This document shows, piece by piece, positions 1 through 6,100 of a stretch of 7,167 nt of DNA; within the stretch, counting starts at the first letter, position 1, and every line of letters starts with the position of its first letter. Where the stretch lies: NCBI GenBank assembly GCA_016213305.1, contig JACRAV010000173.1, positions 1 through 7,167 on the forward strand, read 5' to 3'. The notes beneath the pieces are model-generated. The model was not told the DNA's origin. It was given only the letters and a program-made list of their open reading frames with translations, and made no database searches. The translations under genes were made by a program, and so were the position numbers. The stretch comes from Candidatus Zixiibacteriota bacterium (lineage in GTDB: Bacteria; Zixibacteria; MSB-5A5; GN15; FEB-12).

Positions 1-597
1 GCCTCCGTTGATGGCCGCCAGCACCGCGTCGTTCGCCAGCATGGTTCCCCCGCCACCCAAGCCGCTGTTGTTGCCGACATAGTAAGAGTAGTTGTTGGAG
101 ACGGTGAACCATCCGTAGCAGTGGCCGATAATCAACAACTTGCCGTACGAATTCTCGAAATAATAGTCGGACATCGAACCGGTGGGGTTGCCGCCCGGTG
201 TCCCTTTGCGGGAAAACAGGATCGAGTCGAACTTCGCCGCCGTACCAACCGATCGGGACTTGAGCGTGCCGCCTGCGGGGATGGCGTAGGATGTGTCGTA
301 ATAGCGGTAATCAGGGAAATCGACAAGAATAACCGGCACATATAATGTATCGACGGTCTGAACACCGGCGGCGATCCCATGCAGGCGTTTTACACCCGCC
401 AGAACGTTCTCCTCTGACGGCTGGCACCCGCCGGCGGCCTTGAATGCCGCCAGATCGGCCATGACCTTCTCCCAGGTACCATCGGCCTTGAACTTGGCGA
501 TTGCTTCTTCGGAGGGAGCCACCGCGTGGGCCAGACCGGCCAGCGCCATCACGGCGCTCGCCAGAAGAAATCCTTTGATTGTACGGCGCAGATTCAT
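1..597 (-). CDS. Secreted M6-family metalloprotease (immune inhibitor A-like), N-terminal part only
   Basis: Reading the minus strand from the ATG at 597-595 gives 199 codons with no stop, so the gene runs off the left edge and only the N-terminus is visible. Residues 1-25 form a clear signal peptide: MNLRRTIKG, a hydrophobic core, then AHA before a probable cleavage at 25/26. Residues 87-97 (VPVILVDFPDY) and 137-153 (NPTGSMSDYYFENSYGK), followed by GWFTV at 161-165, match the conserved start of the M6 peptidase domain, where a strand ending in DF.D is followed by GS..DYY.ENSYGK. The zinc-binding HExxH would lie downstream, outside the window, so activity cannot be judged. The start is supported by AGAGGA nine bases upstream. 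The gene lies 81 bp behind the S8 protease gene on the same strand, with no hairpin and T-run between them, so co-transcription is possible. Family assignment rests on motif recall; the main doubt is whether the unseen remainder is intact. Confidence 0.85.
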   Translation of the reverse strand, partial: MNLRRTIKGFLLASAVMALAGLAHAVAPSEEAIAKFKADGTWEKVMADLAAFKAAGGCQPSEENVLAGVKRLHGIAAGVQTVDTLYVPVILVDFPDYRYYDTSYAIPAGGTLKSRSVGTAAKFDSILFSRKGTPGGNPTGSMSDYYFENSYGKLLIIGHCYGWFTVSNNYSYYVGNNSGLGGGGTMLANDAVLAAINGG

Positions 598-606
598 GTC
601 GCGATA

Positions 607-612
607 TCCTCT
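607..612 (-). promoter_or_regulatory. Ribosome binding site of the M6 protease gene
   Basis: The minus-strand sequence AGAGGA lies nine bases before the ATG at 597. It fixes the start directly ahead of the signal peptide. Confidence 0.6.
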
Positions 613-678
613 GTCTATCATGTCCTTACAACGCGCAAATATCCGGCTTTGTTCACTCAAGTATACACTCCGGCCCGC

Positions 679-3597
679 TTAACGCACCAGTACCATTTTA
701 CGGCAGGCCGAGTTGGTTCCCGCCGTCAGACGATACAGATAAACGCCGCTGGCGACCTCGTCCCCTGCTCCATTCTTTCCGTCCCATTCCAGCCGATGGT
801 ATCCGGCCGGGAAGTCGGCGTCGGCAAGAGTGCGCACTTCCTGCCCCAGCAGGTTGATCACCGACAGATTGATACGGGCCGGCTGGGGCAAGCTGAACGA
901 TATCGACGTTGACGGGTTGAACGGATTCGGATAGTTCTGTTCAAGTTCGAATTGGGCCGGAAGCAAGCTCTGGGGATCATCGATACCGGTGGGCGACGCA
1001 TATATGGAACGGGCATCCGCCGCTTTCTGGAACAGATCGCTCTGATTGTTCGCGACCACGAGGGCAAAGGTGATCTCGGCGGAATCGGAGGAGAACAGAT
1101 TGATGGCCGAGGACGAGATGACAAACATCTTGTCGCCCGAGAGGCCGGCCGAGGTGAGATCGATGCCGGAACGCGAGATCAGATCGTACTCCTGCGACTT
1201 GGCCAGTCCCCGCTTGACACCCGGATTGTCGAGTGCCTTGAAAGCCGCCACATTGTGCAGGCCGACTACGCCCACCACCGGTCCACCGGGGGTTGATTGC
1301 CAGATCATGTTCAATCCCGGCTCATAGGCCACCGAATCGATCGTGCCCAGGTCAAAATCGGCCAGAAATCCGAAATACAGCCCGGTCAGTTTGTCGGGAG
1401 AATTGTTCACGAGCTGATAGCGCACCATCAGAATGCCCGACCGGTTCAGATCGAAATAGTCAATGGTCTCCTGTCTCAGGGTAATCGGAATAGGAATCGT
1501 TGACTCAATATCGGAGAGATTGGTTTTCCAGTGCACTCCCCCATACTGGTCGGTGCTGGTGGTGAACGGCGAGACGGCCCGAAAGTCCGACGGGCGAAGC
1601 ATGCCGAGCGAATCTCGCACCGCGCTGGAGAGCTGAAGCGCGTTGCGTCCGACGATGACGCCGGCTTCGTACAGAAGATTCCGGCTCTGCCGGTAGGTGA
1701 GACCGTCGGCTCCGGCGTTATAGATCGATCCGGGGGCAAAACCGAACTGGCCGAAATCGGAAACCGCCAGGTGCAGATCCCCGGAATTATGGGTGATAAT
1801 TTGTCCGGGGGGCGCTATGCCGCAGACAAGCGAAAGATCAATCGAATCCAATATCGTACCGCTTGTATTCATCACGTACAATCGAAACGGTACCGCCGTG
1901 CCGTGCGGAACCGAAGGGGCGAATGAGATCAGGAAGTCCGGCTGAGTTACGGCGGTGGTACCACCGATTCCAAAGGTGAACGTAGTCGCGGGCGCGGGAA
2001 CGTCGGCCTTCTGCGGATCCAGCGACACCAGCAATCCGCTCACCTGCGCCACCCGTCCGGTGGTGTTGGTTATAGTCAGTTCCAGTCCGACCGTGTCCCC
2101 CGGAGCCGCCGCAACCGAACCGACATACTGCTGGTATGCGACATGAAAGCTTGGCTGACTGGGGAGCGGCATAAAATCGAGCACGCGGGATCCATCGACA
2201 AACCCGCGACCATAGGCGTTGTCATCCCCCGCCGGACCCAGGTCACGCGCCGATTCAATGAGCGCCTGTTTGATCGATGTCACTGTTGCATCCGGATTAT
2301 ATTGTCGCAATAACGCCGCCATGCCGGCGATAAACGGCGCGGCCATCGACGTGCCGCTCATAAAGACATAGGCGCTTCCCTTGGTCGAGGAGCGGATATT
2401 CACCCCCGGCGCGACGATTTCCGGTTTGATCCGGGTCGTATCGCACAGCGACGGTCCCCGGCTGGAGAATGCGGCGATATTCAGAGCGTCATCAACGGCG
2501 CCGACCGCAAAAGCGTTGGTCGGTGAAGCCGCCCGGTCGGCGGGCTGGCGGAGTGTCATTGGATTGGGGCCTTCGTTGCCGGCGGCGAAGATGGTCACGA
2601 TTCCGGCCGCTTCAACCGCGTCTATCGCCCCGATGAAAGTCTGGTCGCAGGGTGGAAACACCCCTTTGGGGATGCCCCAGCTGTTGAGGATGACGTCAGG
2701 TACATCGTCGGTGGTGGCCGGGTTGCCGTCGGGATTGAGCGCCCATTGAAACGCCAGAAGAATGTCGCCGACCGTCAGACTGAGCGATTTCCCCTGATCA
2801 ATGACTCCGGCGGTGATCCACTCGGCATCGGGCGCGACGCCGAAAGTGTCGGTCGGAGTTGAGCCGACCATGATTCCCATAGTATGAGTACCGTGACCGG
2901 CGCGATCATACGGAAGCGTATCGGGCTTGACGGTGGAGAACCAGGATGAGGCCAGCGATTCGTGCCGTCCGCGCCATTTGGCCGACAGCGCCGGATGGGA
3001 TTCCTGTACTCCGGTATCGAACGAGCAGATCAGTCGCCCCTTGCCGGTCAGGCCGCGTTGCCACAGGGTCGGAACGTTCATCAGATTCAAATGACTGGAT
3101 ACGGCGGTGGTCAGCGCGGGGGCCGGTGATTCGCTCACCGGGGTCACCAGCTCAAGAGGAACATCGGGCACGATCAATCTGACGCCTGAAATTGACGCCA
3201 GCTCTTTGACATCTTTGAGCGAAATCGTGGCTACATAGGCCGGCACCAGCCAGAGTTCTTTCACCGGCCGGCTGGATCGGGCGGTCAAGAATCGAAGCGC
3301 GGTGCGATCTACCGAGGTTGCCCGCTGGTGCAGAACACGCGTGGTCTGGGTAATACGCCCCCCGCGGCTCAGCCCGGGCTGAGAAGCCAGAGCCGGTATC
3401 TGCGAAGAGGAAGACGGATCATCAAGAAAGACAACCACCGACACATATTGAGAATCGTTGGTCGAATTGGTCAGCCGCAAATTGAGCAAGGGTGACAGAT
3501 CGGCGCGGGCCGAAACGGTTGACGTGGTCACCAGACTCAGGAGAAATCCGAGGGCGGCGACGGCTATCAGATTCGAGGCGGGTTGTTTTTTGGTCAT
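679..3597 (-). CDS. Secreted subtilisin-like S8 serine protease with C-terminal type A sorting (FlgD-like) domain
   Basis: Encodes a complete exported endopeptidase of 972 residues. The chosen ATG at 3597 has GGAAGG eight bases upstream and begins a signal peptide (MTKKQPASN, hydrophobic core, cleavage near residue 30-32). An in-frame ATG at 3666 would add 23 residues ahead of the signal peptide and is less likely. Residues about 51-150 look like an I9-type prodomain. The catalytic domain spans about 170-475: Asp194 in SFDTGV, His235 in GHGTHT, oxyanion Asn341 in AAGNEGPN, and Ser417 in SGTSMAAP, so all key residues are present. Residues about 483-595 look Ig-like. About 601-867 is a long beta-rich region (HNSGDLHLAVSDFGQFGF; FGFLADFDLG) that I recall from other FCB surface proteins but cannot name. 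Residues about 882-972 contain NYPNPFNPST, LLGQEVRTL and ASGVYLYRL, a FlgD-like/type A sorting domain implying export and surface attachment or release, probably by a type IX-like route. No truncation or frameshift is apparent. It stands upstream of a second secreted protease and is divergent from a glycosyltransferase gene. Confidence 0.96.
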   Translation of the reverse strand: MTKKQPASNLIAVAALGFLLSLVTTSTVSARADLSPLLNLRLTNSTNDSQYVSVVVFLDDPSSSSQIPALASQPGLSRGGRITQTTRVLHQRATSVDRTALRFLTARSSRPVKELWLVPAYVATISLKDVKELASISGVRLIVPDVPLELVTPVSESPAPALTTAVSSHLNLMNVPTLWQRGLTGKGRLICSFDTGVQESHPALSAKWRGRHESLASSWFSTVKPDTLPYDRAGHGTHTMGIMVGSTPTDTFGVAPDAEWITAGVIDQGKSLSLTVGDILLAFQWALNPDGNPATTDDVPDVILNSWGIPKGVFPPCDQTFIGAIDAVEAAGIVTIFAAGNEGPNPMTLRQPADRAASPTNAFAVGAVDDALNIAAFSSRGPSLCDTTRIKPEIVAPGVNIRSSTKGSAYVFMSGTSMAAPFIAGMAALLRQYNPDATVTSIKQALIESARDLGPAGDDNAYGRGFVDGSRVLDFMPLPSQPSFHVAYQQYVGSVAAAPGDTVGLELTITNTTGRVAQVSGLLVSLDPQKADVPAPATTFTFGIGGTTAVTQPDFLISFAPSVPHGTAVPFRLYVMNTSGTILDSIDLSLVCGIAPPGQIITHNSGDLHLAVSDFGQFGFAPGSIYNAGADGLTYRQSRNLLYEAGVIVGRNALQLSSAVRDSLGMLRPSDFRAVSPFTTSTDQYGGVHWKTNLSDIESTIPIPITLRQETIDYFDLNRSGILMVRYQLVNNSPDKLTGLYFGFLADFDLGTIDSVAYEPGLNMIWQSTPGGPVVGVVGLHNVAAFKALDNPGVKRGLAKSQEYDLISRSGIDLTSAGLSGDKMFVISSSAINLFSSDSAEITFALVVANNQSDLFQKAADARSIYASPTGIDDPQSLLPAQFELEQNYPNPFNPSTSISFSLPQPARINLSVINLLGQEVRTLADADFPAGYHRLEWDGKNGAGDEVASGVYLYRLTAGTNSACRKMVLVR

Positions 3598-3605
3598 TAT
3601 GGTCA

Positions 3606-3611
3606 CCTTCC
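3606..3611 (-). promoter_or_regulatory. Ribosome binding site deciding the S8 protease start
   Basis: Minus-strand GGAAGG lies eight bases before the ATG at 3597. No comparable purine-rich site precedes the in-frame ATG at 3666. This, with the signal peptide, sets the start at 3597. Confidence 0.65.
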
Positions 3612-3657
3612 GGGACCGGTTTGAGCAAAGGGTATGCCGCCGACCAAAGTCTGAAAC

Positions 3658-3826
3658 AACCTGCAAACATGGAGTGCAAACGAATCATTCTTCCCCCCTA
3701 CCTGCTGTCGCGCAACGGGTTATTTTTGATGGCCGGTCGAGATTTCGCGTTCTACGATATGGGATTAATTTGCCCCATGTGCAACCCGGTGCCTTTGCCG
3801 GCGGGCGCGACGAGCGTTTGCAGGTT
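3658..3826. repeat. Perfect 11-bp inverted repeat pair, AACCTGCAAAC and GTTTGCAGGTT
   Basis: AACCTGCAAAC at 3658-3668 is the exact reverse complement of GTTTGCAGGTT at 3816-3826, with 147 bases between the arms. The left arm is about 60 bp upstream of the S8 start and the right arm about 20 bp upstream of the glycosyltransferase start. A paired, widely spaced site facing both divergent genes would suit a looping regulator or two binding sites for one regulator. The spacing is too long for an RNA hairpin with an obvious role. The repeat is directly visible; the regulatory role is inference. Confidence 0.45.
3662..3681. repeat. Direct repeat of TGCAAAC with 13-bp period
   Basis: TGCAAAC occurs at 3662-3668 and again at 3675-3681, 13 bases apart start to start. 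The first copy is the core of the left arm of the 11-bp inverted repeat. The second copy plus the following G (TGCAAACG) also matches the reverse complement of 3815-3822. Three copies of one 7-mer in 247 bp suggest a protein-binding box. Confidence 0.4.
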
Positions 3827-3844
3827 TTTACATCTGCCTGATTT

Positions 3845-6046
3845 ATGCACAGCGTATATTCGAAACCTATGAACCTACCGGTCACGGCCAAACGGACATG
3901 GATGGCGCCTGCCTTGGTTCTGCTCGCCGCCCTGGCGGTGCGGCTTCTGTACCTGCTGATGTTTTCGCGTCTCCCCGATTGGGATCTCCTGACGATCGAC
4001 AACTGGTATCATCACAACTGGGCGCTGTCGATCATCGGAGGAAATATCGCAGGCGATACCACCTATTTCCGCGGACCACTCTACATCTGGTGTCTCGCGG
4101 CGGTCTATGCTCTGTTCGGGGTGTCGCTCTGGGCGGCCCGGATATTCGGTATCCTGATCGGGGTCGCTTCGGTGGGTATGACCTACCTGACCGGGCGGCG
4201 TCTTGCCGGCGAGCGCGTCGCGCTGATTGCGGCGGTCATTCAAATTTTCTGTCCCATCATGATGTCATTCGAAGCGGAATTGCTGATCGATCCCTTGTTC
4301 ACCCTTCTCGTGCAGATTTCTTTCCATCTCTTTCTGACCTGGAACGACGAGCGACGATGGCCTTCGTTTCTGGCTTTTTCCATCGTTCTCGGACTGTCCG
4401 CGATCACCCGCCCGACCATCCTGGGATTTGTTCCGCTGGTCGGGTTACTGATCATATGGCAGTTTAGAAATTCCCGGGCCGAACTCGCGCGTCATCTGTC
4501 GGCGGGTATCCTTGGTCTTTCGCTCACGGTCGGGGTTGTTTTTGTTCGAAATATTGTAGTGGCCGGCGATCCCGTGCTAGTGGCGTCGCAGGGTGGAATC
4601 AATTTCTATATCAGCAATAATTCGTCGGCCGACGGCTTGTCCGCCGCCATGCCTCAGCCGCTCGGATACAATTGGCGAATAGAAGACATCACCTATCTCG
4701 CCCAAAAGGACCGGGGTCGCATGCTCAAACCGGGTGAGGTTTCCGCCTACTGGAACAGCCAGGCCATCAACTGGATCACCGCTCATCCGACTGAATTCAT
4801 CCGGCTGTATGTCAAACGGATCTGGTTCAGCATCGCTAATATCGAGATCTCCAACAATCGGCTGATTCCTCCGTTGTATAATCGCATCCGGCTCCTGGGA
4901 TACAATCCGGTCCGGTTCGGCATTCTTCTGGGATTGGCGGTAATCGGCTGGATAGTGGCCTGGCGTACCATTGCCGCGGCGCGTATCGGTCTGTGGTTTG
5001 TCGTGGTCTTTACTGTTATGAACGCGCTCTTCTTTTACAACAGCCGGTTCCGCCTGCCGCTCATCCCGATCTATATCATCATGGCGGCTGTTGCAATACA
5101 CGAGCTGTGGCAAAGGCGCGGTCGGCTGAAACCCCGGTATGCCCTCATCGCGGGCCTGGCCGCGATGGCGCTCAGCTTCTCCCCCGTGTATCATCTGCCG
5201 CCCGGCGTGTCAACTCAGGACCTGTTGTCGAAGGGGTTGGCGAAATACAACGAGGGTGACTTCCATGCGGCGCTAGTACACTATCAACAGGCGGCTGACC
5301 TTGACTCGGTCTTTCCGGGCACCAATCTCAACGTCGGGGCGGCCTTCCTTCGTCTTGGACGCACCGATTCCGCCGAATGGTATCTCCAGAAGGAAGTCAC
5401 GCGGTACCCTGATTGTGTCGACGCCCTCGCCAACCTGGCAAGCATCGGTCTTCTGCGAGGGGATACCCGCCGCGCCCAGGAATATGCCCGCGCGGGACTG
5501 GCTGTTCAGCCGTACGATCCCACCGCCAACGCCTTGCTGATCCGCGCTCTGGCCAATGATTCGACCGCAACTTTGGAAGACGTATGGAACCAAGCACGGG
5601 CGGCCGTCGCCATCTCCGGCAACATGACGTGGATTTGTAACGAGGCGGGGACGGCGCTCGAGGCGCGTGGTGATTATGCTCACGCCGAACTCATGTATCA
5701 AACAGGCGCGGAAGCGACTGACCCGTCGATCGAAACCGACGACCAGATGTTTGAATCGACATACGAGCGAACGCTGACACGGCGTCGGCAGGAGAAAGCC
5801 AAAGCCAACTTTGCGCTCGGTTCTCTGGCCGGGCGGAAGGGCGAATACGCCCTGGCCGTCATCCTCAGTCGAAAGGCCATCGAGCTTGATTCATTGCAGG
5901 CCTCGCCATACGTCAATCTGATCTCGGCCTATCTTCGTCTGGGTGAAACCAAGTCGGCCGATTCGGCTCTGACGGTCGCCCGGCGGCGGTTTCCTGATAA
6001 CCGAATGATCCAGCGGTTGGCCGACGGAACTTTGCGGCAACAATAG
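3845..6046 (+). CDS. PMT/ArnT-like (GT-C fold) membrane glycosyltransferase fused to C-terminal TPR repeats
   Basis: A 733-residue integral membrane protein, likely transferring a sugar from a polyprenyl-phosphate donor to a protein or glycolipid on the outer face of the inner membrane. Residues about 21-40 form the first membrane helix. They are followed by an acidic, aromatic loop (DWDLL, TIDNWYHHNWA, TYFRGPLYIW at 45-82) of the kind that holds the catalytic Asp in GT39/GT83 enzymes; Asp52 is a candidate. About nine or ten further hydrophobic helices run to residue 450. From about 456 to 719 come roughly six TPR-like helix pairs, for example KGLAKYNEGDFHAALVHY, NVGAAFLRLGRTDSAEWY and NLISAYLRLGETKSADSAL. 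Start choice is uncertain: ATGs at 3845, 3869 and 3902 are in frame and none has a good ribosome site; the longest is given. The gene is divergent from the S8 protease and convergent with the right-hand gene. The acceptor is unknown; protein O-glycosylation is a plausible inference from the fold and the exported neighbours. Confidence 0.85.
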   Translation: MHSVYSKPMNLPVTAKRTWMAPALVLLAALAVRLLYLLMFSRLPDWDLLTIDNWYHHNWALSIIGGNIAGDTTYFRGPLYIWCLAAVYALFGVSLWAARIFGILIGVASVGMTYLTGRRLAGERVALIAAVIQIFCPIMMSFEAELLIDPLFTLLVQISFHLFLTWNDERRWPSFLAFSIVLGLSAITRPTILGFVPLVGLLIIWQFRNSRAELARHLSAGILGLSLTVGVVFVRNIVVAGDPVLVASQGGINFYISNNSSADGLSAAMPQPLGYNWRIEDITYLAQKDRGRMLKPGEVSAYWNSQAINWITAHPTEFIRLYVKRIWFSIANIEISNNRLIPPLYNRIRLLGYNPVRFGILLGLAVIGWIVAWRTIAAARIGLWFVVVFTVMNALFFYNSRFRLPLIPIYIIMAAVAIHELWQRRGRLKPRYALIAGLAAMALSFSPVYHLPPGVSTQDLLSKGLAKYNEGDFHAALVHYQQAADLDSVFPGTNLNVGAAFLRLGRTDSAEWYLQKEVTRYPDCVDALANLASIGLLRGDTRRAQEYARAGLAVQPYDPTANALLIRALANDSTATLEDVWNQARAAVAISGNMTWICNEAGTALEARGDYAHAELMYQTGAEATDPSIETDDQMFESTYERTLTRRRQEKAKANFALGSLAGRKGEYALAVILSRKAIELDSLQASPYVNLISAYLRLGETKSADSALTVARRRFPDNRMIQRLADGTLRQQ

Positions 6047-6074
6047 AAAAGGCCGGTACCTTCGTACCGACCTT
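6047..6074 (-). terminator. Rho-independent terminator for the right-hand minus-strand gene, in the convergent gap
   Basis: On the minus strand AAGGTCGGTAC, loop GAAG, then GTACCGGCCTT forms an 11-bp stem with a single G-U pair. It is followed by TTTTCTATT, counting the last two stem T residues. It begins 26 bases after the stop codon at 6101. Read on the plus strand the G-U pair becomes a C-A mismatch and the hairpin is followed by GGTCGTC rather than a T-run. It therefore should work mainly for the minus-strand gene, although it starts only two bases after the glycosyltransferase stop and may also stabilise that transcript's end. Confidence 0.75.
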
Positions 6075-6100
6075 GGTCGTCATCTTATCTGAGCGAGTCC

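Larger units (their letters stand above)
3598..3844. promoter_or_regulatory. Divergent intergenic region holding the promoters of the S8 protease and glycosyltransferase genes
   Basis: These 247 bp separate two genes read away from each other, so both promoters should lie here. I could not identify either with confidence. On the plus strand the best Bacteroidetes-like candidate is TTTC at 3743-3746, 18 bases, then TTAATTTG at 3765-3772; each box is one base from the TTTG / TAnnTTTG pattern. On the minus strand TTGCAC, 17 bases, then CATATC (about 3757-3785) is a weak sigma70-like match. The region also carries three copies of the 7-mer TGCAAAC/GTTTGCA. Short reading frames crossing it show no family resemblance and overlap the flanking genes. 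Confidence 0.5.

Noticed and set aside
598..678. Terminator or promoter between the S8 and M6 genes
   Set aside because: Only a weak CCGG-based pairing and no T-run or convincing -35/-10 pair could be found.
526..912. Plus-strand frame of 128 codons spanning the M6/S8 gap
   Set aside because: It is antisense to the M6 signal peptide and to the S8 sorting domain, both clearly real.
3598..3666. Longer S8 protease start at the ATG at 3666 (995 residues)
   Set aside because: It would put 23 charged residues before the signal peptide; the ATG at 3597 has a good ribosome site and starts exactly at the signal peptide.
3458..3872. Two overlapping plus-strand frames (3458-3841 and 3492-3872) covering the intergenic region
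   Set aside because: Both are antisense to the S8 signal peptide region, arginine-rich and without family resemblance or ribosome sites; one overlaps the glycosyltransferase start.
3685..4002. Minus-strand 105-codon frame across the glycosyltransferase start
   Set aside because: It overlaps the N-terminus of a well-supported gene and has an arginine/serine-rich shadow-like composition.
4577..5194. 205-codon reading frame on the minus strand inside the glycosyltransferase gene
   Set aside because: It is antisense to a clear membrane-protein gene, its product is low in hydrophobic structure and matches no family I recognise; long antisense frames are expected in GC-rich genes.
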